A stretch of DNA of 64,000 nt from Alphaproteobacteria bacterium (GTDB lineage: Bacteria; Pseudomonadota; Alphaproteobacteria; Rhodospirillales; Rhodospirillaceae). Under the pieces are notes generated by a model, which was not told the DNA's origin, did not search any database, and saw only the letters and a list, made by a program, of their open reading frames with translations. A program made the position numbers and the translations under genes. Location of the stretch: positions 1 to 64,000 of the forward strand of contig QJZR01000013.1 of the NCBI GenBank assembly GCA_003246625.1, read 5' to 3'. Below are positions 18,002-27,425 of this stretch, piece after piece. The first letter of the stretch is position 1. Every line of letters begins with the position of its first letter.

Positions 18002-18211
18002 ATGCCGAATGGTACCGTGAAGTGGTTTAACGCCCAGAAGGGTTATGGCTTCATTCAGCCGGAAGACGGCTCCGCCGACGTCTTCGTGCACATCAGCGCC
18101 GTCGAGCGTGCCGGCCTCTCCACCCTCAACGAGGGCCAGAAGCTGAGCTTCGAACTGCAGAACGACCCCCGCAAGGGCAAGGTGTCCGCCGCGAACCTCG
18201 TGCTGGCCTAA
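18002..18211 (+). CDS. Cold-shock protein, CspA family
   Basis: 69 residues, the standard length. It reads [20 protein letters not shown], with the RNP1 motif KGYGFI and RNP2 VFVHISAV. This single OB-fold domain binds single-stranded RNA or DNA as a chaperone. It lies just after a DEAD-box helicase, so both probably help remodel RNA under cold or other stress. An A-rich leader (GGATTAAGAAA) precedes the ATG. Confidence 0.96.
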   Translation: MPNGTVKWFNAQKGYGFIQPEDGSADVFVHISAVERAGLSTLNEGQKLSFELQNDPRKGKVSAANLVLA

Positions 18212-18242
18212 GCACGAATCGCGCGCTGATCCCAGCGTCGAG

Positions 18243-18280
18243 AACGCCGCGCGCCGGTTCTTCCGGGCGCGGCGTTTCCA
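18243..18280 (+). terminator. Likely terminator of the cold-shock gene
   Basis: Long GC stem AACGCCGCGC... / ...GCGCGGCGTT with one bulge and a short TTCTT-containing loop, ending GTTTCCATTT. The T-run is imperfect. It lies 32 bp after the csp stop. Confidence 0.65.
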
Positions 18281-18281
18281 T

Positions 18282-18556
18282 TTGCGGCGGGGCCGTCGCC
18301 GCGGGGCGGATTATGCCTTGTCAAACCCCCGTATCTGTGGACGAATGGCCCCTTCGGATTGGTTGGGGTTATCCCACGGCTCTCCCTGGAGACAGGCTTT
18401 TTCTGGACGGGCCCATTGCTGATTTGAAGCATGACGCATCCGGCGCGATGCGATGGCGGCTTGTGGGGAGGCTCCTCTGATGTTCACCGGCACCGGTACC
18501 CGGCACCACGCGATTCCGGCCTTCGGCCCCCTTTCGGGCCAGGGTGGCGCCGCCTG
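18282..18556 (+). other. Leader region of the second LpxL-type gene, no gene seen
   Basis: About 275 bp between the csp terminator and the acyltransferase ATG. It holds a TTGTCA (18318-18323) without a clear -10 and two small hairpins (GGCCTTCGGCC and GGCCC...GGGCC) near 18519-18541. An in-frame extension of the acyltransferase upstream exists but has no protein-like character. Confidence 0.35.
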
Positions 18557-19438
18557 ATGTCCAAGGAAATTCATGGCCTTAAGCGGTTGAGCTATCTGGC
18601 GGAAGCGGCGGCGGCATACGCCGCCTGGGGGCTGTTCGCCGTGCTGCCGGTGGAGGCCGCCTCCGGCCTTGGCGGCTGGATCGCCCGCACCGTCGGACCC
18701 CGCCTCAAGCCCAGCGCCATCGCCAGGGACAACCTGCGGCGCGTCTTCCCCGACCTGTCCGCGGCGGAGATCGAACGCATCGTCGTCGCGGTCTGGGACA
18801 ACCTTGGCCGCAACGTCGCGGAATACCCCCACCTCAAGACCATCATCGCCGAACGCACCGAAATCGTCGGCGGCGAGCATATCGTCGCCCTCGGCACCGA
18901 CGGCCAGCCGGGAATCATGATCGGCGCCCACTTCGGCGGCTGGGAATTGTCGGGCCTGCTGGGCGAGCATCTGGGGATTCCCGTGCACGCGGTCTATCGC
19001 GCGCCGAACAATCCGTGGATCGACCGGCTGATCCGCAAGGCCCGCGGCAACGCGGCGGAACGCTGCATCCCGAAGGGGGCGCAGGGGGCCCGCACCCTGA
19101 TTTCCGTGATGCGCCGGGGCGGCCACCTCGGCATGCTGGTCGACCAGAAGATGAACGACGGCATCCCGGTGGAGTTCATGGGGCGGACCGCGATGACCGC
19201 GCCCGCCGTGGCTACCCTGGCCCTCAAGTTCCGCTGCCCGGTGGTGCCGGGGCGGATCGAGCGGCTGCCCGGCGCGCGTTTCCGCGCCGTGGTCCTGCCA
19301 CCGCTGCCCCTGCCCGACAGCGGCGACACCCAGCGCGACGTTCTGGACCTGATGGAACGGATCAACCGGCTGATCGAAGGCTGGGTGCGCGAAAACCCCA
19401 GCCAGTGGCTGTGGCTGCACCGCCGGTGGCCGAAATAG
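18557..19438 (+). CDS. LpxL/HtrB-type lipid A acyltransferase, copy 2
   Basis: 293 residues, exactly the length of the copy at 8188-9069. It has the same layout: hydrophobic N-terminus, WDNLGR, the H-x4-E motif HFGGWE (His125, Glu130), GGHLGMLVDQKMNDGI and a C-terminal QWLWLHRRWPK. It should acylate a lipid A precursor. Two paralogues about 10 kb apart suggest that they add different secondary chains or prefer different acyl donors. It is not operonic with other lipid A genes; a separate leader precedes it. Start chosen at ATG 18557 by alignment with copy 1. Confidence 0.9.
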   Translation: MSKEIHGLKRLSYLAEAAAAYAAWGLFAVLPVEAASGLGGWIARTVGPRLKPSAIARDNLRRVFPDLSAAEIERIVVAVWDNLGRNVAEYPHLKTIIAERTEIVGGEHIVALGTDGQPGIMIGAHFGGWELSGLLGEHLGIPVHAVYRAPNNPWIDRLIRKARGNAAERCIPKGAQGARTLISVMRRGGHLGMLVDQKMNDGIPVEFMGRTAMTAPAVATLALKFRCPVVPGRIERLPGARFRAVVLPPLPLPDSGDTQRDVLDLMERINRLIEGWVRENPSQWLWLHRRWPK

Positions 19439-19448
19439 GGCCCTTGGC

Positions 19449-20129
19449 TTAGCGGACGCGGGGATCGACCGGGTTGAGGCGGCAGAAATCGTACGGCCCC
19501 ATGTCGAAGTGGAAGTGGTCGTAGTGGTTGCGGTCGGAATCCGGCCCCAGCACGCCGCCGAACAGGGTGCACGCCCCCTGGCCGATGGTCTTCAGGAACT
19601 CCGCCTTTTTGTCCCGTCCCTTCCAATGCAGGGTGACCGAAACCTTTTCGTGGCGGTCGGTCTCGAAAACGCCGATGTCGATGGCGTTGGCCTTGGCGTG
19701 TTCGCTCATCCGGCTGCCGCCGGTGGCGCGGCGGCAGGCATAGGTGCCGTAGTGGTGGATCACCGCGACGGGGCTGCCGAGGATGCGCTTCGCCGCGGGC
19801 TGCACCATCGTCGCCTCCCACTCCGAGAGTTTGAGGGCGAGTTCGCAGGTCATCATCGCGGGGGTGGAGAGCTTGGCCTGGCCGAAGCGGGAGACCTTGA
19901 CCGCGTCCCGCACCGAGCAGCCGCCGGAGGAGAAATCCGGCACGGGCTCGAACGCCACGTCATAGCGCGCCAGCTCGGCGCGGCAGGGGCCGGGCGGCGG
20001 CGGCGCGGCGGCGCAGGCGGCAAGCAGCAGGACGAGAACCACGGAAAACCAGACCGGGCTCCACCCGGACCCGGCAAGGGCCTTGGGCCCTTGCATCCCG
20101 TTCGTTTCGGTTTTCGCGCGTAGCGCCAT
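19449..20129 (-). CDS. Extensin-like C-terminal domain lipoprotein
   Basis: 226 residues from ATG 20129, which has GAAGG just upstream; ATG 20096 is an alternative. The signal region ends in VVLVLLLAAC, a lipobox-like cleavage site, followed by a proline-rich stretch. The mature domain has CSVRDAVKV, MTCELALKLSEWE, HHYGTYACR, SEHAKANAIDIGVF and HYDHFHFDMG, the signature of the bacterial extensin-like C domain, a D-Ala-D-Ala carboxypeptidase/hedgehog-like zinc fold (His/Asp ligands in S-EHAKANAID and HFHFD). The first ~29 codons lie inside intergenic repeat copy A, so the repeat has supplied the N-terminus. Cell-wall role inferred. Confidence 0.8.
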   Translation of the reverse strand: MALRAKTETNGMQGPKALAGSGWSPVWFSVVLVLLLAACAAAPPPPGPCRAELARYDVAFEPVPDFSSGGCSVRDAVKVSRFGQAKLSTPAMMTCELALKLSEWEATMVQPAAKRILGSPVAVIHHYGTYACRRATGGSRMSEHAKANAIDIGVFETDRHEKVSVTLHWKGRDKKAEFLKTIGQGACTLFGGVLGPDSDRNHYDHFHFDMGPYDFCRLNPVDPRVR

Positions 20130-20231
20130 GAAGCCTTCGTATCCTTTATCCCGCGTCGCGGAAAAACCAGACGGCATGGGGGCAAGGGGTCCGCGACCCC
20201 TTGCGGGTGTGGGCGGCGCCCACGGGTTTTA
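20043..20231 (+). repeat. Composite inverted-repeat element, copy A
   Basis: About 189 bp. Left half: GGAAAACCAGACCGGGCT... plus hairpin GCAAGGGCC-TTG-GGCCCTTGC. Core: TTTTCGCGCGTAGCGC and CGCGTCGCGGAAAAA. Right half: hairpin GCAAGGGGTC-CGCG-ACCCCTTGC, then GCGGGTGTGGGCGGCGCCC...GGGTTTT, which mirrors the left half. The right end touches the stop codon of the SDR gene (20229-20231), and the left half is inside the extensin-like gene. Same family as copies B-E. Confidence 0.85.
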
Positions 20232-20941
20232 CGCCTGCACCAGCTCGCCGTTCTTCGCGCAGGCCGGCATCGCCAGGGCGGCGAGGGCGGGGGCGATGGC
20301 CTCTGGCGTCGGCAGGCGCGTCGGGTCCTCGCCGGGGAAGGCCTCGGCGCGCATGCGGGTGGCGGCGGCGCCGGGGTCGAACAGGTTGGCGCGCAGGGTG
20401 GTCTTGGCGATTTCGGCGGCGTAGACGCGGACCATCGCCTCCAGCCCCGCCTTGGCGACGGCATAGGCTCCCCAATAGGCGGGGGCGAGGCGCGCGGCGG
20501 CGGAGGTGACGAACACCGCGCGTCCGGCGTCGGACAGGCGCAGCAGCGGGTCGCAGGCGCGCAGAAGGCGCCATTGCGCGGTCAGGTCGGTGGCGACGAC
20601 GCGCTCGAAGTCCTCGGGCTCGTAGTGGGCCATCGGGCGCAGACCGCCGAGGACGGCGGCGGCGGCGACCAGGGCGTCGAGGCGGCCGAAGCGCCCGGCG
20701 ATCAGCGCCGCCATCTGGTCGACGCGGGCAAAATCGGTAAGGTCGAGGGGGGCGAGGACCAGCGGCGGCAAGCCGAGGGCGCGGGCCTCGTCGTCGAGTT
20801 CGGAAAGGCCGCCCTGGGTGCGCGCCACGGCGACCACCGTCGCCCCGGCCTTGGCCAGTTCCAGCGCCGCCGCCCGCCCGATGCCGCGCGACGCCCCGGT
20901 AACCAGGGCGACGCGGTCGGCCATCGGGCGGGGCGGGGCGG

Positions 20942-20945
<4 letters not shown>
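20229..20945 (-). CDS. Short-chain dehydrogenase/reductase
   Basis: 238 residues. Rossmann motif TGASRGIG near 16-23; catalytic Y-x3-K in YAVAK with a preceding Ser in VTSAA; the NAG motif reads AAAAVLG. The start overlaps the purF stop (ATGA at 20942-20945). An SDR directly after purF is a recurrent alphaproteobacterial arrangement, but the substrate of this oxidoreductase is not known. The stop codon is formed at the very edge of repeat copy A. Confidence 0.85.
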
Positions 20946-22423
<1,478 letters not shown>

Positions 22424-22433
22424 CGGGGTGCTC

Positions 22434-23108
22434 TCAACGGTTGGCGTCGATCAGGCGGTTCATGTCGCGGCGGGCGTCGTCGCCGTAGCCGGGGGCGGCG
22501 TCGTTGGACGGCGCCTTGGGGGTCGGCGCGCTCCACGCCTTCAGGGTGCGGTCGATGGCGATGGCGTCCTGCGCCGACTTGCGGGCCTGTTCGGCCTGGC
22601 GACCGATTTCCGCCTCGAACAGGGAATCCGGGGCGATGCGCTTGACGAAGTCGGCGCCGGAAACGATCCAGGGGGTGGTCTTCGCCCCCCGCATCCAGTT
22701 GGGCGGCGCCGACAGGTCCAGCACCCAGGCCATCGCCAGATAGGCGAGAACCACCAGGAGGGCGCCGCGCGCCCCGCCGAAGGCGAAGCCGAGCGCCCGG
22801 TCCACCGGGCTCAGCGCGCTGCCCTTGACGCCGTGGCTGACCGCGCGGGTGACGATCGAGCACAGGATCAGGGTGCACAGGAACAACAGGGCGGCGGCGG
22901 CGGCGTCGCCGATCATCTTGTTGGCGATCATCGCCCGCGCATAGGGGCGCAGCACCGGCAGGCCGAAAATCACCGCCAGGGCGGCCAGCGCCCAGCCCGC
23001 GATGGACAGAGCCTCGTGGGTGAAGCCGCGCAGGGTGGCCAGCAGGGCGGAGGCGAGAATCACCCCGAACACCACCAGGTCGACCATCGGAATGGGCAGG
23101 CTGTTCAC
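22434..23108 (-). CDS. cvpA: CvpA family inner membrane protein
   Basis: 224 residues. It has four predicted membrane segments in the first ~150 residues, beginning VDLVVFGVILASALLATLRG and including GALLVVLAYLAMAWVL, then a polar C-terminal tail of ~75 residues. This fits CvpA, required for colicin V production in E. coli and for envelope stress tolerance elsewhere; the biochemical role is unclear. Position between radA (4 bp upstream) and purF is conserved. Confidence 0.9.
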   Translation of the reverse strand: MNSLPIPMVDLVVFGVILASALLATLRGFTHEALSIAGWALAALAVIFGLPVLRPYARAMIANKMIGDAAAAALLFLCTLILCSIVTRAVSHGVKGSALSPVDRALGFAFGGARGALLVVLAYLAMAWVLDLSAPPNWMRGAKTTPWIVSGADFVKRIAPDSLFEAEIGRQAEQARKSAQDAIAIDRTLKAWSAPTPKAPSNDAAPGYGDDARRDMNRLIDANR

Positions 23109-23112
23109 GGTT

Positions 23113-24504
23113 TCACGGCTCCTTGCCGCGGTTGGCGGGGAACAGGTTCAGGATGTCCTGCACGTGTCCGATCTCCCGCACGCTCAAACCTTCGGGCGGC
23201 GCGCTCTTGCGGTTGGCGGAACGCAGGCGCCGCGGCATCAACGCCGAGGCGAAGCCCAGTTTCGCCGCTTCCTTCAGGCGCAGGTCCGGCTGCGACACCG
23301 CCCGCACCTCGCCGGAGAGGCCGATTTCGCCGAAGGCCGCGCCGTCCGCCGGGGCGGGAACGCCGCTGATCGACGACAGAACCGCGCAGGCCACCGCCAG
23401 GTCCGCCGCGGGCTCGCCGATCTTCAATCCGCCCGCGACGTTCAAATAAACGTCATGACCGCCGAATGCAATGCCGCATCGCGCTTCCATCACCGCCAGC
23501 AGCATCGAAAGCCGCCCCGAATCCCAGCCGATCACCGCGCGGCGCGGCGTGCCGTAGGCGGCGGGCGCGACCAGGGCTTGGATCTCCACCAGCAAGGGGC
23601 GCGAGCCTTCCAGCCCGGCGAAGACGCAACTGCCCGCGATGTTGCCCCGCCTCTCCGCCAGGAACAGGGCGGAGGGATTGGCGACCTCGGCCAGACCGGC
23701 GTCGGTCATCTCGAAGACGCCGATTTCGTCGGTGGCGCCGAAACGGTTCTTGTTGGCGCGCAGGATGCGGAACTGGTGGCCGCGTTCGCCCTCGAAATAC
23801 AGGACGGTGTCCACCATGTGCTCCACCACCCGCGGTCCGGCCAGGGTGCCTTCCTTGGTGACGTGGCCGACCAGGAACAGGACGAAGCCCCGCCGCTTCG
23901 CCAGGCGGATCAGTTCGTGCGCGCAGGCGCGCACCTGGGTCACCGTGCCCGGCGCGGAATCCAGGGTGTCCAGGTACATCGTCTGAATCGAATCGATCAC
24001 CACCACGTCGGGGGCCTCGGCGGCGTCCAGGGTGGCGGCGATGTCGCGCAGCGAGGTCGCCGCCGCCAGCTTCACCGGCGCCTCGGCCAGACCCAGCCGC
24101 CGCGCCCGCAGGCGGACCTGGTCCACCGCCTCTTCGCCCGAGACGTAGACGCACGCCGCCCCCGCCGTGGCCAGCCGCGCCGCCGCCTGCAACAGCAGGG
24201 TCGACTTGCCGATGCCGGGGTCGCCGCCGACCAGCAGCACCGACCCGGCGACCAGCCCGCCGCCGGTGACGCGATCCAGTTCGCCGATGCCGGTGGCGCG
24301 GCGGGGGGTGGGCTCGCCTTGCCCGGATAGCGGCTGAAAGTCGAGAACCCGGCCCTTGGCCAGGGCCTTGCCCTGCGGCGAGGCCTCCGGCGCCGCTTCC
24401 TCGGCGATGGAGTTCCACGCGCCGCAGGCGTCGCAGCGGCCCGCCCACTTGCCGTGAACCGCGCCGCAGGACTGGCAGACATAGCGTACCGTGGACTTCG
24501 CCAT
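23113..24504 (-). CDS. radA: DNA repair protein RadA (Sms)
   Basis: 463 residues. The N-terminal zinc finger has Cys10, Cys13, Cys24 and Cys27. The Walker A GGDPGIGKST lies near 92, the RadA-specific KNRFG motif is within NKNRFGATDEIG, and a Lon-like C-terminal domain follows. RadA is a RecA-related helicase that promotes branch migration in recombination. It is the first gene of the radA-cvpA-purF-SDR unit; repeat copy B begins 18 bp upstream of its start. Confidence 0.95.
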   Translation of the reverse strand: MAKSTVRYVCQSCGAVHGKWAGRCDACGAWNSIAEEAAPEASPQGKALAKGRVLDFQPLSGQGEPTPRRATGIGELDRVTGGGLVAGSVLLVGGDPGIGKSTLLLQAAARLATAGAACVYVSGEEAVDQVRLRARRLGLAEAPVKLAAATSLRDIAATLDAAEAPDVVVIDSIQTMYLDTLDSAPGTVTQVRACAHELIRLAKRRGFVLFLVGHVTKEGTLAGPRVVEHMVDTVLYFEGERGHQFRILRANKNRFGATDEIGVFEMTDAGLAEVANPSALFLAERRGNIAGSCVFAGLEGSRPLLVEIQALVAPAAYGTPRRAVIGWDSGRLSMLLAVMEARCGIAFGGHDVYLNVAGGLKIGEPAADLAVACAVLSSISGVPAPADGAAFGEIGLSGEVRAVSQPDLRLKEAAKLGFASALMPRRLRSANRKSAPPEGLSVREIGHVQDILNLFPANRGKEP

Positions 24505-24522
24505 GGCTCAGACCCCGCCCCG

Positions 24523-24720
24523 GGAAAACCAGGCCGGGCTCCGCCCGGACCCGCACAGGGCCATGGGCCCTGTGTACCCATATGTTTTTTCTTCCGCGCG
24601 AAGCGCAATCGAACCGGGATGGAAGGATTGCCGCTTCGCGGCGAAAAATCGGTCGAGGGAGGTCCGGAGGGGCCTTGGCCCTCCGGGCGGGGTGCGGGGC
24701 GGCAGCCCCGTCACGCGACC
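24523..24720 (+). repeat. Composite inverted-repeat element, copy B
   Basis: About 198 bp. Left half GGAAAACCAGGCCGGGCTCC... with hairpin ACAGGGCC-ATG-GGCCCTGT, then a T6 run. Core CGCGCGAAGCGC and GCCGCTTCGCGGCGAAAAA. Right half with hairpin CCGGAGGG.../...CCCTCCGG followed by GCGGGGTGCGGGGCGGCAGC. The right half is the most diverged among the copies. It fills the gap between the mlaF stop and the radA start. Confidence 0.85.
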
Positions 24721-24725
24721 ACGAG

Positions 24726-25496
24726 TCACTTCCGCAAGTCCATGGTGATCGGGCCGTCGGCGCGGCCGTGGATGAACTGGTCGACGAAGTCGTTGCCGGA
24801 TTTGTCGATGTCGGCGATCGGGCCGACCCAGATCAGCCTGCCCTTATAGAGCATGGCGACGCGGTCGGCGATCTTGCGCGCCGAGGCCATGTCGTGGGTG
24901 ATGGTGATCGCGGTCGCCCCCAGTTCCTTGACGCAAGAGACGATCAGGTCGTTGATCACGTCGGCCATGATCGGGTCGAGGCCGGTTGTGGGCTCGTCGA
25001 AGAAGATGATCTCGGGCGCGGTGGCCACGGCGCGGGCCAGGCCGACGCGTTTCTGCATGCCGCCGGAAAGTTCGGCCGGCCACAGCTTCGCCACGTCCTC
25101 GGTGAGGCCGACCTTGGCCAGGGTGGCGACCGCCAGGTCGTAGGCCGCCGCGCGGTTCATCCCCTGGGACTGGATCGCGCCGAAGGCGACGTTTTCCCAC
25201 ACCGGCAGGCTGTCGAACAGCGCCGCGCCCTGGAACAGCATGCCGATCTTGGCGTTGACCGCTTCCAGGGTGCGGGCGGAGGCCCCCACCACTTCGTCGC
25301 CGTCCACCGAGATCGAGCCGGATTCGGGGCGCAGGATGCCCTGGATGCATTTGATCAGGACCGACTTGCCGGAGCCGGAGCCGCCGATCACCACCAGCGA
25401 TTCGCCGGGGGCGATGTCGAGGTCGACGCCGTCGAGGACGACCTTCTCGCCGAAGCGTTTGTGTACGTCGCGCAGGCGGATTTTCGGTTGGCTCAT
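24726..25496 (-). CDS. mlaF: MlaF-type ABC transporter ATP-binding protein
   Basis: 256 residues. Walker A GGSGSGKS near 34, signature LSGGMQKRVG, Walker B IIFFDEPTTGLDP and H-loop ITHDM are all intact. Sequence style and pairing with the permease upstream (12 bp apart) match MlaFE, which drives phospholipid transport between inner and outer membranes. The MlaD/MlaC partners are not in this window, so they are probably encoded elsewhere. Confidence 0.9.
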   Translation of the reverse strand: MSQPKIRLRDVHKRFGEKVVLDGVDLDIAPGESLVVIGGSGSGKSVLIKCIQGILRPESGSISVDGDEVVGASARTLEAVNAKIGMLFQGAALFDSLPVWENVAFGAIQSQGMNRAAAYDLAVATLAKVGLTEDVAKLWPAELSGGMQKRVGLARAVATAPEIIFFDEPTTGLDPIMADVINDLIVSCVKELGATAITITHDMASARKIADRVAMLYKGRLIWVGPIADIDKSGNDFVDQFIHGRADGPITMDLRK

Positions 25497-25508
25497 GCTG
25501 TCGGGTCC

Positions 25509-26282
25509 TCAGTGCGCGAAGAAGATCTCGGTGACGAAATAGTTGGCGACGAGGATGAGGATCGAGGCGGAAACCACGGCGTTGGTGGTGGCGGTGCCGA
25601 CGCCCTGCGCGCCGCCCTTGGAATGATAGCCGTTGTAGCAGCCCATCAGGGCGATGAGGAAGCCGAACACCGCCGCCTTGACTAGGCCGGTGACGACGTC
25701 CAGCGGCTCCATCACGTCCCAGGTGTTGGCGAGGTAGCTGTTGGAATTGAAGCCCAGCTTGCCGATGGCGATGATATAGCCGCCGAACACCCCCAGGATG
25801 TCGGCGACCACCACCAGCAGCGGCATCATCAACAGCCCCGCCAGCAGGCGCGGCGCCACCAGGTACTTGAAGGGGTTGGTGGACAGGGTGGTGAGGGCGT
25901 CCACCTGCTCGGTAACGCGCATGGTGCCGATTTCGGCGGCCATCGAGGCGCCGATGCGCCCCGCCACCATCAGCCCGGCCAGCACCGGCCCGAGTTCGCG
26001 GGTGATGGAGAGCACCACCACCATCGCCACCGCGCCCTCCGCCTGGAAGCGGGAAAAGCCGGAGTGGCTTTGCAGCGCCAGCACCATGCCGGAGAAGATG
26101 GCGGTCAACGCCACCACCGGCAGCGAGAAGTAACCGATGTCGAGGAACTGGCGCAGTATCTGCCGGGGATAGTAGGGCGGCCGCAGCATGTGCGAGACGG
26201 AGACGGCGGCGAACCGCGTCAGCCGCCCGACGGCGCCGAGGAAGCCAAGGAATACCCGTCCGATCAGGGCCAGAAAGTTCAT
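25509..26282 (-). CDS. mlaE: MlaE-type ABC transporter permease
   Basis: 257 residues with five or six hydrophobic segments. It shows the MlaE hallmarks RELGPVLAGLMVAGRIGASMAAEIGTM and EQVDAL in the middle, and an N-terminal amphipathic helix (FLALIGRVFLGFLGAVGRL). It forms the membrane part of the MlaFEDB lipid transporter. Its start overlaps the alr stop (ATGA at 26279-26282), so it is coupled to alr. Confidence 0.92.
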   Translation of the reverse strand: MNFLALIGRVFLGFLGAVGRLTRFAAVSVSHMLRPPYYPRQILRQFLDIGYFSLPVVALTAIFSGMVLALQSHSGFSRFQAEGAVAMVVVLSITRELGPVLAGLMVAGRIGASMAAEIGTMRVTEQVDALTTLSTNPFKYLVAPRLLAGLLMMPLLVVVADILGVFGGYIIAIGKLGFNSNSYLANTWDVMEPLDVVTGLVKAAVFGFLIALMGCYNGYHSKGGAQGVGTATTNAVVSASILILVANYFVTEIFFAH

Positions 26283-27418
26283 GGTGCGGAACCGTTCGTG
26301 TAAACCCGGAAGAGACGCGGCCCAAGGCGGGTCAGAAGCTCGTAGCTGATGGTTCCCGCCGCCTCGGTCAGCGCATCGATACCGGCATATTTACCGATTA
26401 CGTCGATGCTGTCACCCGGCGCGATGAGGTTCTCCGGCACTTCGCCGATATCGAAGGCGGCCAGGTCCATGGAAATCCGCCCGATCATCCGTGCCTTGTA
26501 GGTGCCGAGCACCGTGCCGAACACCGGTTTTTCCGGGTTGGAGATGCCGCGCAACAGGCCGTCGGCATAGCCCAGCGAGACGGTGGCGACGCGGGTCGGC
26601 GCGGGCAGCGCGTGGGTGGCGCCATAGCCCACCGTCTGCGGCGCGGCGGCGTGATGGATTTGCAGGATCTTCGCCGACAGGGTGACCACCGGCGCCATCG
26701 GGTTTTCGGCGGCGTTGGTCGGGTTGCCGCCGTAAAGCGCGATGCCCGGCCGGGTCAGGTCGAACTGCGCGTCCAGCCCCAGCAGGATGCCCGACGAGGC
26801 GGAGAGGCTGCGCGCCACCCCCGGCAGGCCCTGGGCGTATTCGGCGAATCGCGCGATCTGCTGTCGGCTCATCGGGTGGGCCGGGGTGTCGGCGCAGGCG
26901 AAGTGGCTGACCAGCAGGCAGGGGGCGATCGCCTTCAGGGTGTCGGCGTCGGCGCGCAGGGCCTCGAACTGGGTGGGGTTGAGGCCCAGGCGGGTCATCC
27001 CGGTGTCCACCTGGACGGCGGCGGGATGGGGTTTGCCGCTGGCCTTGGCGAAGGCGGCCCAGCCCGCCACCTGATGCGGCGCGTTCAACACCGGAATCAG
27101 GCCGTGCCCGACGAAGTCGGCCTCGGTGCCCGGGTTGGGGCCGTGCAGGACGAAGATCCGGCCCTGCGGCAGCGCGCCGCGCAGGGCGATGCCTTCGTCC
27201 AGATGGGCGACGAAGAAGGTCTTGCATCCGGCTTCGGCCAGCGCCGGGGCGACGCGCGCCGCCCCCAGGCCATAGGCGTCGGCCTTGACCACCGCGCCGG
27301 TTTCGGCGGCGGGGGCCAGGGATTTCATTTTCAACCAGTTGCCGACGAGCGCGGCAAGATCGATGGTCAGAACCGCCCCGGCACGGGCCGAGGCAGCCGA
27401 AAGCGTCGGCAGCGACAC
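26279..27418 (-). CDS. alr: Alanine racemase
   Basis: 379 residues from GTG 27418. No ATG gives a sensible length; GGAGG, the last codons of dnaB, lies 11 bases before this GTG. The PLP lysine is in VVKADAYGLGA, and the catalytic Tyr is in VSLGYADGLLRG; the C-terminal beta domain ends with PRLFRVYTNG. It makes D-alanine for peptidoglycan. It lies 7 bp after dnaB, an order common in alphaproteobacteria. Confidence 0.93.
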   Translation of the reverse strand: MSLPTLSAASARAGAVLTIDLAALVGNWLKMKSLAPAAETGAVVKADAYGLGAARVAPALAEAGCKTFFVAHLDEGIALRGALPQGRIFVLHGPNPGTEADFVGHGLIPVLNAPHQVAGWAAFAKASGKPHPAAVQVDTGMTRLGLNPTQFEALRADADTLKAIAPCLLVSHFACADTPAHPMSRQQIARFAEYAQGLPGVARSLSASSGILLGLDAQFDLTRPGIALYGGNPTNAAENPMAPVVTLSAKILQIHHAAAPQTVGYGATHALPAPTRVATVSLGYADGLLRGISNPEKPVFGTVLGTYKARMIGRISMDLAAFDIGEVPENLIAPGDSIDVIGKYAGIDALTEAAGTISYELLTRLGPRLFRVYTNGSAP

Positions 27419-27425
27419 GATTAAG

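Noticed and set aside
24540-24590. Repeat hairpins as simple intrinsic terminators
   Set aside because: The T-run lies ten or more bases after the hairpin, and several copies follow a separate proper terminator, so simple termination does not explain them.
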